From Pseudomonas benzenivorans (GTDB taxonomy: Bacteria > Pseudomonadota > Gammaproteobacteria > Pseudomonadales > Pseudomonadaceae): 64,000 bases of DNA. The position numbers and the translations under genes are program-made. The DNA lies in the NCBI RefSeq assembly GCF_900100495.1, contig NZ_FNCT01000023.1, positions 18,754 to 82,753 of the forward strand. Reading direction: 5' to 3'. Each line of letters starts with the position of its first letter. Within the stretch, counting starts at the first letter, position 1. Positions 43,553-52,518 of this stretch are shown in pieces. The notes under the pieces were generated by a model. It ran no database searches and was not told the DNA's origin. It saw nothing but the letters and a program-made list of their open reading frames with translations.

Positions 43553-44938
43553 ATGATTTCATCAAACCAGATTCCCCGGATCTCAACTCGCAAGGCGGGC
43601 TCTTCCCTGAAATGGGGTGCACTCATGGCGATCATTTACTGCCCACTGGCCTTTTCCGCTGTGTCTGCGGAAAAGGCCAGTGAGCTCGGCTCCAAACTGA
43701 CTCCATCGGGGGCAGAGAAAGCCGGCGACTCCGCCATCGGACTTCCTGAGTGGAACGGTGGATTGCCGAAGGATGCTGGAGCGGTGGACAGCAAAGGCTT
43801 TTTGGCCGATCCCTTTGCCGGAGAAAAGCCGCTTTACGTCATCACCGCCACCACGGCAGACAAGTACAAAGAGCACCTGACGCCGGGCCAGCAGGCTCTC
43901 TTCAAGCGTTATCCAGAGACCTACCAGATGCCGGTGTATCCGTCCCATCGGACGGTGAATTTCCCGCAAGAGTGGCTGGATATGACCCGCGCTAACGCGA
44001 CCAAAGTGACATTGGTCGAAGGCGGCAACGGTCTGAAAAACTACGCAGGGGGCATTCCTTTCCCTATCCCAGAGAATGGGCAGGAAGTCATCTGGAATCA
44101 CCTGACTACTTATCGTGGCCACGGCTTCAGCCGTCACGTTGTGCAGGCCACGCCTCAGCAGAATGGGAGCTTTGTTCCGGTTCGCTTCGAGGACCAGGTG
44201 CTGCCGTTCTATGCAATGAGCAACCCCAAGGGTGAGCTCCAGTTCTACAAGCAGATCGTCACTGCTCCTGCGCGCCTGGCCGGTAACGTGTTGCTCGTGC
44301 ATGACTACCTCAACCAAGTCGCAAGCCCACGCCAAGCTTGGCTATACAACGCCGGGCAGCGCCGCGTGAGACGGGCGCCTCAGGTCGCCTACGATGGTCC
44401 TGGTACTGCATCTGATGGCATGCGGACAGCCGACAACCTGGACATGTTCAACGGTGCTCTGGATCGGTATGACTGGAAGCTGGAAGGCAAGAAAGTCATC
44501 TACATCCCGACCAATAGCTACCGTCTCGACTCTCCCGAGTTGAAGTACAAGGACATCATCAAACCAGGGCACATCAATCCAGAGTTCACCCGGTATGAGC
44601 TGCATCGCGTCTGGCATGTGACCGCCACGCTGAAGCCTGGCGCACGCCACATTTACGCCAAGCGAGAGTTCTTCGTGGACGAAGACAGCTGGCTGATCGG
44701 TACTGTCGATCATTACGACGGCCGCGATGCCCTGTGGCGTGTAGCTGAAGGGCATGCGCAGTTCTATTACCACCAGCAGTTGCCGTCTTTCACCATGGAT
44801 GCCCTCTACGACCTTCAGTCCGGGCGATACCTCGCCATGGGATTGAAGAACGAGGAGAAGCACTCCTGGAACTTCGACTCGAAACCTCAGGAGCGTGACT
44901 TCACTCCTGCGGCTATTCGCCAGACAGGCATTCGCTGA
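43553..44938 (+). CDS. DUF1329 protein, cluster B
   Basis: The protein has 461 aa. AGGAG precedes ATG 43553. A long signal region (SSLKWGALMAIIYCPLAFSAVSA) ends near residue 41. The mature part matches DUF1329 throughout: GLPEWNGGLPKD, DKYKEHLTPGQ, PARLAGNVLLVHDYLNQ and QRRVRRAPQVAYDGPGTASDGMRT. It is a paralogue of the product of 31015-32349. Exported, LolA/LolB-like and probably used in uptake or envelope transit of the hydrophobic substrate. It is followed by the crotonase-TetR pair. Confidence 0.9.
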   Translation: MISSNQIPRISTRKAGSSLKWGALMAIIYCPLAFSAVSAEKASELGSKLTPSGAEKAGDSAIGLPEWNGGLPKDAGAVDSKGFLADPFAGEKPLYVITATTADKYKEHLTPGQQALFKRYPETYQMPVYPSHRTVNFPQEWLDMTRANATKVTLVEGGNGLKNYAGGIPFPIPENGQEVIWNHLTTYRGHGFSRHVVQATPQQNGSFVPVRFEDQVLPFYAMSNPKGELQFYKQIVTAPARLAGNVLLVHDYLNQVASPRQAWLYNAGQRRVRRAPQVAYDGPGTASDGMRTADNLDMFNGALDRYDWKLEGKKVIYIPTNSYRLDSPELKYKDIIKPGHINPEFTRYELHRVWHVTATLKPGARHIYAKREFFVDEDSWLIGTVDHYDGRDALWRVAEGHAQFYYHQQLPSFTMDALYDLQSGRYLAMGLKNEEKHSWNFDSKPQERDFTPAAIRQTGIR

Positions 44939-44978
44939 CAGTAGGCGGCTTCCCAGCCATGACGTCAGGAGCATTGGT

Positions 44979-45782
44979 GTGAATCGAAAGTTCGTTGAGT
45001 TGAGCTATTCAGGCAGTGTTGCGATCGTCCGTCTGAATCGCCCCGATAAGCACAACGCGTTGAACACGCAAATGCTTCTGGAGTTGATCGCCTGCGGTAA
45101 ACAGCTGCGAAGCAATCGAGACGTTCGGGCGGTCATTCTCACCGGTAACGGGCCATCCTTCTGTGCCGGCATGGACCTCAGGGACATCATGACGGGAGGT
45201 CTGCTGAAAAAGCTGATGGCATTCCTGCCCCTATGGAAGCCGACGATGAATCGCTACCAGAGGGTTTCGCTAGTGTGGCGCTCTTTAAGCGTTCCGGTGA
45301 TCGCAGCGATCCACGGAAATTGCTTTGGAGCTGGCTTGCAGGTTGCTCTTGGTGCCGATATTCGCATCGCAGCACCAGGCTCTCAGCTGTCGATCATGGA
45401 GTCGAACTGGGGGTTGGTACCCGACATGGGTGGAACCGTGGTTCTGCGTGAGCTGCTGCCCAAGGACGTGGCAATGGAGCTGACCTTCTCAGGCCGAACC
45501 ATCGGAGCTGAGCAAGCGAAAGCTCTATGGCTAGTCACGCATATTGCTGACGACCCCCTGAAGGTGGCCTACGAGCTCTGCCATGAGTTCGAAGGGCAGT
45601 CACCAGATGCCTTGGCTGCAGGTAAGAAGTTGCTGATTGGGGCATGGAGCGGCAGCGAGTCTTCAGCTCTCCGTCAGGAGCGGCTTTGGCAGCGGCGTGT
45701 AATCGGAAAGCGAAACCAAGGTATTGCGGTAGCCAAACGGCTGAAAGGCTCGCAACAGAGCTATGACAGCCGGACCTGGTAA
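44979..45782 (+). CDS. Crotonase-family protein with a TetR partner, cluster B
   Basis: The protein has 267 aa. GTG 44979 lies seven bases after AGGAG; the frame to 44895 would overlap the DUF1329 gene. Motifs are FCAGMDLRDI, HGNCFGAGLQVALGADIRI and SIMESNWGLVPDMGGT. It is the paralogue of 27417-28217, with which it shares most conserved blocks and the basic C-terminus ending in RTW. Fifteen bases separate it from the TetR gene. Confidence 0.88.
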   Translation: MNRKFVELSYSGSVAIVRLNRPDKHNALNTQMLLELIACGKQLRSNRDVRAVILTGNGPSFCAGMDLRDIMTGGLLKKLMAFLPLWKPTMNRYQRVSLVWRSLSVPVIAAIHGNCFGAGLQVALGADIRIAAPGSQLSIMESNWGLVPDMGGTVVLRELLPKDVAMELTFSGRTIGAEQAKALWLVTHIADDPLKVAYELCHEFEGQSPDALAAGKKLLIGAWSGSESSALRQERLWQRRVIGKRNQGIAVAKRLKGSQQSYDSRTW

Positions 45783-45797
45783 GTACTAGGGGGCGGA

Positions 45798-46367
45798 ATG
45801 TCCAGATACGGTCCAGAACGAGCAGAAAGCACGCGACGTGAAATTTTGGAGTCAGCCACCGAACTGTTTCGCCAGCACGGCGTGCATGAGGTGAGCCTTG
45901 CCAGGATCATGGGCGAAATCGGTATGACTCCAGGCGGCTTCTACAAGTACTTCGACTCGAAAGAGGTGCTCGCTGGTGAAGTGTGCAGGAGAGCTTTCCG
46001 CCAGTCGCACGAGGTCTGGGAAACGATCATCAACCGTGCCCGGCAGCGATCGGAGTGCCCTCAGCGCGCATTGATTCATGAGTACCTGGCGCTCGCCGAA
46101 GATGGACACTGCCCGATCATCGCTCTCGGTCACGATGCAGCAGGAGTCTCGCACGGTCAGTCGTTCGCGAAAGCGTATCGGGACGGGGCGAAGGGACTTC
46201 TAGATGCCTTGCTTGAGATTTCCCTCGAGCGGAAGTCCGGAACATCAAAGGAAGAAACTCTGGTGCTCTTTGCAGCCATGCTCGGCGTTGGGCTTTTGTC
46301 TCGTGCGGCTGGCTCCGAGTCTTGGGTCAAAGAGATCGAAGGTGCTTTTCTCAGTCAGCTGGGATGA
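45798..46367 (+). CDS. TetR-family regulator 2
   Basis: The protein has 189 aa. HTH: TRREILESATELFRQHGVHEVSLARIMGEIGMTPGGFYKYFDSKEVL. It is close to TetR 1 (28235-28792) in the DNA-binding part, so both may bind the same operator and cross-regulate clusters A and B. The ligand-binding half is more divergent. It follows the crotonase gene in the same order as in cluster A. Confidence 0.88.
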   Translation: MSRYGPERAESTRREILESATELFRQHGVHEVSLARIMGEIGMTPGGFYKYFDSKEVLAGEVCRRAFRQSHEVWETIINRARQRSECPQRALIHEYLALAEDGHCPIIALGHDAAGVSHGQSFAKAYRDGAKGLLDALLEISLERKSGTSKEETLVLFAAMLGVGLLSRAAGSESWVKEIEGAFLSQLG

Positions 46368-46406
46368 GGCAGAAGAACAACTGAGCAGTACATTGGGCAG
46401 GTAGAA

Positions 46407-47447
46407 ATGGCAACAGTAGGGTTGGAGTATCCGTTCGATAAGCCGGAGCGGGGAACTGTTACCGAGGTAGTGCCTGGAGTGCTGTGGATTCGCATGCCAC
46501 TCCCATTTCGCCTTGATCACGTCAATCTATGGCTAATTCGCGACGGTGACGGGTGGACGATTGTCGATACCGGCATGCGCAATGAAACTGTGGAGTCCAC
46601 CTGGAGGCAGGTACTTGAGGATGTGGTGGGAGAATCTCGGATCACAAAAGTGATCGCTACCCACATGCATGCTGATCACGTCGGCATGGCGGGATGGCTC
46701 ACCGACCGCTTCGGGTGTGAGCTATGGATGACATCCCGCGAGTACCACGGTTGCAAAGAGTTGATGCGTCCTGAGGACGGTCCTCCACCGGAGAAACTCA
46801 CTTTCTATCAGCGAGCCGGCTGGAGTCCGGAAGCACTGAACAACTTCAAGTCAACGTATGGCGGCTTTGGTGAGGCGGTTCATCAACTCCCCGCAGCGTT
46901 CCGGCGAATAGAGGATGGAGAGCGGTTCGCCATCGGCGCCCACGAGTGGCAGGTAATCGTTGGCCAAGGTCACACGTCCGAGCATGCCTGTCTCTATTGC
47001 CCGGAGCTTCGGCTATTCATCTCTGGCGACCAAGTACTTCCCCGAATCACCTCAAACGTATCCGTCCCCTCACTCCAGCCAGATGCGAACCCTATGGAGG
47101 GTTGGCTAAGCACTCTGGTCAAGATCAAACGCAAGGTCAGCAACGATGTACTGGTGTTGCCAGCACATAACGAGTGTTTCAGAGGGCTGCATACCCGCCT
47201 GGATGAGCTTCTACTGCTGCAGCATCGGCTTCTGGCAGACCTGCTGGTAAGGCTGCAGCAGCCTCGCCGCGCAGTAGATGTATTCGAGTGCCTTTTCGGC
47301 CGCGAGATAACCATGTCAGATGGGTTTCTCCTGACCATGGCTACCGGAGAAAGCCTTGCAAACCTGAACTACCTGATCGTCTCCGGGAAGGCGGTAAAGC
47401 AGCAGGATGCTTCGGGTGTTGACTGGTACAGCTCGGCAAGCGCTTAG
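46407..47447 (+). CDS. Metallo-beta-lactamase-fold hydrolase
   Basis: The protein has 346 aa. Metal ligands are THMHADHVGM (HxHxDH), GQGHTSEH, SGDQVLP and PAHNECF, a complete glyoxalase II-type binuclear site. It has no signal peptide. The long helical insert between HADH and GHTSEH resembles family members acting on thioesters, lactones or ring-opened products. It closes cluster B. A CoA-thioesterase or lactonase role in the pathway is inference. From 47448 to 47736 I see no gene. Confidence 0.85.
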   Translation: MATVGLEYPFDKPERGTVTEVVPGVLWIRMPLPFRLDHVNLWLIRDGDGWTIVDTGMRNETVESTWRQVLEDVVGESRITKVIATHMHADHVGMAGWLTDRFGCELWMTSREYHGCKELMRPEDGPPPEKLTFYQRAGWSPEALNNFKSTYGGFGEAVHQLPAAFRRIEDGERFAIGAHEWQVIVGQGHTSEHACLYCPELRLFISGDQVLPRITSNVSVPSLQPDANPMEGWLSTLVKIKRKVSNDVLVLPAHNECFRGLHTRLDELLLLQHRLLADLLVRLQQPRRAVDVFECLFGREITMSDGFLLTMATGESLANLNYLIVSGKAVKQQDASGVDWYSSASA

Positions 47448-47751
47448 CGCATCAACAAGGCAGTTCCGCCACCCTGTTTCCACCCTTATGTCCTTCATTG
47501 TGGGATCTGCAGCAGAGAATTGGACCTGGGTATATAGATGACCTTAATGGCCATTTTTTTGCCTGCATGCGGCGTTCTAGCCAGCCATAACAATTTGACC
47601 GAGGACCGAGTTCGATTCATCTGCAGTCATGACGATAGAATCGTGTTGTCAACAGGTCGGGAGGAAGACCGTTGGAGCATCCACATCAGGAATAGAACCC
47701 ATCACCCTGTCTCGGGGACAAAAGACGACCTATAGCGTAAGCGAATGGGCA

Positions 47752-49263
47752 TCACACCTTGCTGGCGGGTACCCAGTTATGCGGCAGCAGCTCTGCCAGT
47801 GCGCTGGCCTTCTGCGTCGGCAGGCGTGTGAGCACGTCCTTCAGGTAGGCATACGGATCATGCCCGTTCAGGCGGGCTGACTGGATCAGTGTCATCAACG
47901 CCGCGCCCCGCTGACCACTGCGCAGCGAGCCGGCAAACAGCCAGTTGGAGCGCCCCAAGGCCCAGGGGCGGATCTGGTTCTCGATCCAGTTGTTGTCGAT
48001 GGGTAGGTTGCCGTCATCCAGGTAGCGCACCAACGCTGTCCAGCGCTTGAGGCTGTAGTCGAGTGCCTTGGCGATCGCGCTGCCTTCCGGCACCTTCTGC
48101 CGCTGCCCAAGCATCCAACTATGCAGGCCATCGATGATCGGCCTGGCCTTGTCCTGGCGCAGTTCCCGTCGCTCTTCGGCGAGCAGCTCTCGCCCTTCGC
48201 GCTCCACCTCGTACAGCTGACCGATGTACTGAAGGGCCTGCTCGGCCAGTTGGCTCTGGTTGGCGGCATGCAGGTCGAAGAACTTGCGCCGTGCATGAGC
48301 CATGCAGCCGATCTCGGTCACGCCTTGCTCGAAGCTGGCCTTGTAGCCGGCGAAGTCGTCGCAGACCAGTTTGCCTTGCCAGTCGCCCAGGAAGCTGCGC
48401 GCGTGCTCACCGGCCCGGCTCGGCCTGAAGTCGTAGACCACGGCCTTGAGGTCGGCGAAGGGGCTGGGTGCATAGGCCCAGACGTAAGCCCGCTGGGTCT
48501 TCTTCGTGCCCGGGGCGAGCATCTGCACCGGGGTTTCGTCGGCGAGGATGACGTCCTGCTGGAGCAGGCAGTCGCGCAGGGCATCGACCAGAGGTTGCAG
48601 CTGGACGCCGCAAGCGCCGACCCATTGCGCTAGGGTGGAACGCGCGATGGCCAGCCCGGCGCGGGCGAAGATCTTTTCCTGGCGGTACAGCGGCAGGTGA
48701 TCGGCGAACTTGGCCACCATGACCTGAGCCAGTAGTCCCGCAGTCGGGATGCCCTTGTCGATCACCTGCGCAGGCACTGGGGCCTGGATCAACGTTTCAC
48801 ACGCGGCGCAGACCCACTTGCCACGGATATGCCGCTCGACGGTAAAGGTGCCCGGGGTGTAGTCGAGCTTCTCGCTGACGTCTTCACCGATGCGTTTGAG
48901 CTGGCAGCCGCAGGCACACTGGGTGCTGTCCGGCTCGTGAAATATCAGCGTGCGCGGCAGTTCGGCCGGCAGAGACGCTCGCTTGGGTTGCTGCCGTAGC
49001 TCGCGCTTGGCGGGCTCTGGTCGGGCCGCCTCAAGCTCTGCCTCGATGGCGGCGATGTCGGCATCGATCATCTCGTCGAGCAGGTTGAGCTGGTCGGCAT
49101 TGAGCAGCTCGCTGCGGCGGGCGAAGCGGTGGCGCCGCAGCACGGCGAGTTCGTGGTTCAACCGCTGGTTGAGCGTTTCCAGGTGATCGACGCGCTGACT
49201 CAACTGCGCGGCCAGTTGGCGCAGTTGCTCGGGTGTCAGGTGATCGAAAGCGGCAGGATTCAT
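47752..49263 (-). CDS. tnpC: IS66 transposase TnpC
   Basis: The protein has 503 aa. It has an N-terminal leucine zipper (QLRQLAAQLSQRVDHLETLNQRLNHELAVLRRHRF), a zinc-finger region (CACGCQLKRIGEDVSEKLDYTPGTF with CAACE) and a DDE core (ILADETPVQML, LVCDDFAGYK, DNNWIENQIRPWALGRSNWLFAGS), plus the C-terminal IS66 extension. It is full length. The catalytic subunit of the element. Confidence 0.95.
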   Translation of the reverse strand: MNPAAFDHLTPEQLRQLAAQLSQRVDHLETLNQRLNHELAVLRRHRFARRSELLNADQLNLLDEMIDADIAAIEAELEAARPEPAKRELRQQPKRASLPAELPRTLIFHEPDSTQCACGCQLKRIGEDVSEKLDYTPGTFTVERHIRGKWVCAACETLIQAPVPAQVIDKGIPTAGLLAQVMVAKFADHLPLYRQEKIFARAGLAIARSTLAQWVGACGVQLQPLVDALRDCLLQQDVILADETPVQMLAPGTKKTQRAYVWAYAPSPFADLKAVVYDFRPSRAGEHARSFLGDWQGKLVCDDFAGYKASFEQGVTEIGCMAHARRKFFDLHAANQSQLAEQALQYIGQLYEVEREGRELLAEERRELRQDKARPIIDGLHSWMLGQRQKVPEGSAIAKALDYSLKRWTALVRYLDDGNLPIDNNWIENQIRPWALGRSNWLFAGSLRSGQRGAALMTLIQSARLNGHDPYAYLKDVLTRLPTQKASALAELLPHNWVPASKV

Positions 49264-49326
49264 GGCGCCGAGTGTGAGGATTCCCGGCGCCCTCGGCGAT
49301 AGGCCATTGGCCTAATTGCACGTCAG

Positions 49327-49662
49327 CTACAGGAGCCTGATCTCGGCATCAGGCCCAAGACGCTGCCAAGGCAGGCCGACCACCAGGGCCTGCAACTGCT
49401 CAGAGCTGAGTTCCAACTGCTGTCCTTGCCAATTGCCCGACCAGACGAAGCGCCCTCGATTGAGCCTGCGAGCGGCCAGCCAGATGCCGAAGCCATCGTG
49501 CACCAACACCTTCATCCGATTGGCGCGCTTGTTGGTGAACAGGTAGGCGCAGTGCGGCTGCGCCGCACCGAACACCTGAACCACCCGGGCCAATGCTGTT
49601 TCGGTGCCGGCGCGCATATCCAGCGGCTCGGTGGCGAGCCAGATGCGCTCGATGCGGATCAC
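49327..49662 (-). CDS. tnpB: IS66 accessory protein TnpB
   Basis: The protein has 111 aa and matches the IS66 Orf2 family (IWLATEPLDMRAGTETALARVVQVFGAAQPHCAYLFTNKRANRMKVLVHDGFGIWLAARRLNRGRF). It overlaps tnpA by four bases (49659-49662). It is required for transposition in characterised IS66 elements. Confidence 0.95.
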   Translation of the reverse strand: MIRIERIWLATEPLDMRAGTETALARVVQVFGAAQPHCAYLFTNKRANRMKVLVHDGFGIWLAARRLNRGRFVWSGNWQGQQLELSSEQLQALVVGLPWQRLGPDAEIRLL

Positions 49663-49994
49663 TTCAGCAGCTCGCGCAGGAAGCGGGCGCAGCCTTCAGG
49701 GTCGTTGCCCGGCCACTGCACCGACAGCTTGCCGGCCCGATGGGGAATGGCGATCTGGATGGCCCTGTCGGCAGCACTCGGGGTAGCCGGCAGGCTCGGG
49801 ACGAGAGGAATAGGAATAAAACTTGAGGGTACACCGGGCAGCTGTGCCTGCTGGCGACGAATCCACTTGTGCACGAGATTGGCGTTGAGGCCGTGGCTCA
49901 AGGCCACGCCGGCGACCGACGCACCGGGCTGTGTGCACTCATCGACGACCTGGGCCTTGAAGGATTTGGGATAGGAGCGGCGTTGGCCTGGCAC
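49659..49994 (-). CDS. tnpA: IS66 accessory protein TnpA
   Basis: The protein has 111 aa. GTG 49994 follows GGAGG and yields MPGQRRSYPKSFKAQVVDE, the usual start; the longer frame to 50051 adds an unrelated N-terminus. It has an HTH of the transposase_8/IS66 type (GASVAGVALSHGLNANLVHKWIRRQQ). The first gene of the element. Confidence 0.92.
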   Translation of the reverse strand: MPGQRRSYPKSFKAQVVDECTQPGASVAGVALSHGLNANLVHKWIRRQQAQLPGVPSSFIPIPLVPSLPATPSAADRAIQIAIPHRAGKLSVQWPGNDPEGCARFLRELLK

Positions 49995-50352
49995 GGGAGA
50001 TCCTCCACAAGGGGCTTGAAATGGTGTCCACCAAAAACAGGTGGACACCATGCCGCTAGCTAGAAGAACCGGGGAGGTGTGTTGCCCGGACGGTTACCCT
50101 ATAGCCTCTGCGACGCACGATAGATCGCCATTGTCGCGCGCAGTGCTGGCATATCTTTCGGTGCCGGATTGCCGATTACTCGTTACTGCTGAACAACAAC
50201 CCAAAGTTGTTCAACTGATGTTTGTTCTGCCTGCGGCCTGTCGACGTAGTGGTCGCTCGGGCGCAGCCCTGGTGGCCAAACTTGTTTCGATGGGCTAGCC
50301 GTTATTTCGTCGGTGTTGATGTCCCTACTCCGCATTTTCATCACCCGACTCC

Positions 50353-51702
50353 TTACTCTTGCATACGCCGCCCGTAGAACTCGACCCAGTCCACGTCACC
50401 AAACTCCTTACGCAGCAGCCCTTTCAAATAGGTATGCCACTCGCTGAGGGCCACTGCCTTTTCATCAAAATAGGCATAGCGGTCATAGATCGCATCCACT
50501 GACAGGTCCTTGTGGTTGAGGATGCGACTGCGCACTTCCTTGCCCAAGCCATGCTTGGACATGTGCGTGGTCGCCGTGCGACGCAAGTCATGCACGGTTG
50601 GGCGCGGATAGCCGTCCGCGACACGTAACAGGCTCTCCTCTTCAACTCGCTCCGAATCTTTCACGTAGTCATCGTAGAAGCGGCGCATCGCGCGGTTGAG
50701 CGAAGGCTGCGTCTGCGGCTTGGTAGGCCACCGCCCTGGAAACACGTACTGCCCAGGACTGGGCAGCTTTTTACTATTCACCCAGCGCTCAGGATCATTC
50801 GACATCATTTTCTGAATCTGCCGCTCGCGCAGGTAACTCAGAATGCTCAACACATCGTCCGAGAGCGGAATGGCAATCGGGTTGTTGTTCTTTTCGAACT
50901 TGCCACTGCGATCCCAGATCCGGTCATCGAGGTCAAAGTCGATCCAGCGCATGGCCACGATGCGTCCGGAACGCTGCGCCAGCAGCAAGCTCAGCAACAG
51001 GGAAAAGCGCGTATTGGTAGTCAACGAGGCACCGGCCAACTGGTGCAGGAACCAGACCAATTCGTGCCGATTGAGGCTGCGCTCCCGTGGCATTTCCTTG
51101 GCCACCTTCTTGATCTGCACCAGGGGTGTGGCATCGAGAATCTCGCGCTCGACGCAGAAGTTGAACATTTTGCGGATCACGGCCAGCAGACGGTTGGCCT
51201 GCACCGGGGCTGTCTTGGCCTTGTCATCGAGCAACGCCACCACCTGCTTGCGCCTGACATCACCAATTTTGGCCTTGCCCAGGTGAGGTACAAACTCGCC
51301 GCGCAGCATGCGCTCATCTTCAGCCCAGGACTTCTTGTTGACCTTGGCCCACGCCAGATAGCTTTCAACGGCTTCTTCAAAAGTCGGGCTCGTGCGGTAC
51401 TCGACCAACTCGACAATTTTCTTCTGCCCGGGATCGACCCCCTGCTTGAGCAGTTCACCAGCCTGCGCGGCCTTGGCACGCGCCTCAGCAAGCGACAGCT
51501 CGGGGTATTTGCCTATGGTCAAGCGCCGGGGGTGACCATGAAAGCTATACAGCAAGATGAAACTTTTGCATGTCTTGTTGACCCGTACACCGAAGGTGCC
51601 CTGCCCGGGCATGGGCGGATCCAGGTAGTCCTGGCGACCTTTACTCGGGTCGTACTTGAGCCGCTGGAGGATGTGTTCCTTCATCGCGCCGTGCCGTTTC
51701 AT
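50353..51702 (-). CDS. Island integrase (P4-type tyrosine recombinase)
   Basis: The protein has 449 aa. ATG 51702 has AGGAG upstream. The N-terminal arm-binding domain (DUF4102-like: GTFGVRVNKTCKSFILLYSFHGHPRRLTIGKYPELSLAEARAKA), a core-binding SAM-like domain and the catalytic domain are all present: Arg in LAQRSGRIVAMRW, HDLRRTATTH, LNHKDLSVDAIYDRY. Its start is 214 bp from attR and next to the GGGGTAGG arm repeats. It should integrate and excise the island at tRNA-Thr. It sits at the end opposite the intact tRNA. Confidence 0.93.
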   Translation of the reverse strand: MKRHGAMKEHILQRLKYDPSKGRQDYLDPPMPGQGTFGVRVNKTCKSFILLYSFHGHPRRLTIGKYPELSLAEARAKAAQAGELLKQGVDPGQKKIVELVEYRTSPTFEEAVESYLAWAKVNKKSWAEDERMLRGEFVPHLGKAKIGDVRRKQVVALLDDKAKTAPVQANRLLAVIRKMFNFCVEREILDATPLVQIKKVAKEMPRERSLNRHELVWFLHQLAGASLTTNTRFSLLLSLLLAQRSGRIVAMRWIDFDLDDRIWDRSGKFEKNNNPIAIPLSDDVLSILSYLRERQIQKMMSNDPERWVNSKKLPSPGQYVFPGRWPTKPQTQPSLNRAMRRFYDDYVKDSERVEEESLLRVADGYPRPTVHDLRRTATTHMSKHGLGKEVRSRILNHKDLSVDAIYDRYAYFDEKAVALSEWHTYLKGLLRKEFGDVDWVEFYGRRMQE

Positions 51703-51724
51703 CTGCCCGCTCCTGACCGATTTC

Positions 51725-51774
51725 GGGGTAGGTTTGGGGTAGGACTATAACGCCCGGGGTAGGTTTGGGGTAGG
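51725..51774. repeat. Right integrase arm-type repeats (GGGGTAGG x4)
   Basis: Copies lie at 51725-51732, 51736-51743, 51756-51763 and 51767-51774: two pairs of 11-bp period, 31 bp apart. The pair at 741-759 near the left end is the same. They overlap the integrase promoter region, so integrase may repress its own gene. Confidence 0.7.
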
Positions 51775-51915
51775 GATTTGACCAAATATTGAACAGTGGT
51801 TATATTTTTCACCGCAGCCCAGTGAAATCGATTAAACACCAGTATATCAGTGACTTATTACGGTACCGAGCGTTTCAATTTTGCTGATACGGCCTGTGGA
51901 AAACCTACCTTTGTC

Positions 51916-51966
51916 ACTGACTTGTAATCAGTAGGTCCCGGGTTCGACTCCTGGTGCCGGCACCAT
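51916..51966 (+). repeat. Right attachment site (attR), copy of the tRNA-Thr 3' end
   Basis: Exact 51-bp match to 634-684. Before integration this was the 3' half of the chromosomal tRNA-Thr gene, so the flanking bases to the right are its original downstream sequence. There is no 5' half here, so it does not encode a tRNA. Confidence 0.95.
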
Positions 51967-51976
51967 CTAAATCAGC

Positions 51977-52008
51977 GAAAAAGGCCCGCAGCGATGCGGG
52001 CCTTTTTC
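51977..52008 (+). terminator. Original chromosomal terminator of tRNA-Thr
   Basis: A perfect 14-bp stem (51977-51990 and 51995-52008, loop GCGA) ends in a T run. It lies 11 bp beyond attR and marks the return to chromosomal sequence. From 52009 to 52245 no gene is evident. Confidence 0.88.
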
Positions 52009-52245
52009 GTTCCTGGGCGCTTGATCGGCGCTTCGCTGATCAGCCCTCACACACAGCCCGGATAGCGGCGCCCGAGGAATGGATGCCCAAGCCTCCTCGG
52101 CGCCCTTGCGAGCCATGGCTATCGTGTTATAAGCACAGAGAAGGAGGATAATTTCAGGGGCAACGCTGCAACGGCCCCGCGCCTCATTGGACCGACGCGA
52201 GCGCGCTGGAAAGCGCATAAGCAGTGCCCACGCAGGGGTCTAGCC

Positions 52246-52443
52246 ATGTCTGAACACGATTATCGCGATTGCGCCGGCGTCGTCCGGGTGACCGTCGCCA
52301 GCCTGGAAGCCAGCGGTGTACCGCCGTTCATCATTGCCAGCACGTTGTTGGCCGCCGCCGTCGAGTCGTACAAGAACTGCTTTCCGGATCAATGCCTCAC
52401 CCCTGACGATGTCCGCGAGCTGATCGAACGCACCGCGTTGTGA
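52246..52443 (+). CDS. Small conserved protein of unknown function
   Basis: The protein has 65 aa. It is acidic and helical (VTVASLEASGVPPFIIASTLLAAAVESYKNCFPDQCLTPDDVRELIERTAL). A C-terminal segment with two Cys and a 'tpdDV..lI' helix looks like a small soluble regulator. Good codon use for the chromosome supports it as real. It ends before a bidirectional hairpin. Confidence 0.55.
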   Translation: MSEHDYRDCAGVVRVTVASLEASGVPPFIIASTLLAAAVESYKNCFPDQCLTPDDVRELIERTAL

Positions 52444-52460
52444 AGAACCCTCCTGAAAAA

Positions 52461-52495
52461 AGCGGATGCCGGCGCTTGCCGGCATCCGCTGTACG
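52461..52495 (-). terminator. Terminator of the subtilase gene
   Basis: A perfect 13-bp stem, AGCGGATGCCGGC (52461-52473) with its complement (52478-52490) and a four-base loop. On the minus strand it is followed by six T, so it mainly ends the protease transcript. It may also serve the small plus-strand gene. Confidence 0.88.
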
Positions 52496-52518
52496 CACAT
52501 TTTGCCTGGGGATGCTGC

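Larger units (their letters stand above)
47737..50097 (-). mobile_element. IS66-family insertion sequence, intact, with 8-bp target duplication
   Basis: The ends start GTAAGCG (47737) and, on the other strand, GTAACCG (50097 leftward), with further matching blocks GGGCA and CACACCT. The 8-bp duplication CCTATAGC occurs at 47729-47736 and 50098-50105. Inside are tnpA, tnpB and tnpC in the usual order. An exact duplication and open genes suggest a recent arrival. The 255 bp to the right (50098-50352) hold no recognisable gene. Confidence 0.93.

Noticed and set aside
47538..47735. 65-codon plus-strand frame before IS66
   Set aside because: No ribosome site, no recognisable family, and its stop coincides with the IS target site.
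50041..50298. 85-codon frame between IS66 and the integrase
   Set aside because: It begins inside the IS66 end, so it cannot be an ancestral gene, and it resembles no family.
51916..51966. Second tRNA-Thr gene
   Set aside because: Only the 3' half is present; there is no D arm or 5' acceptor strand. It is the attachment-site copy.
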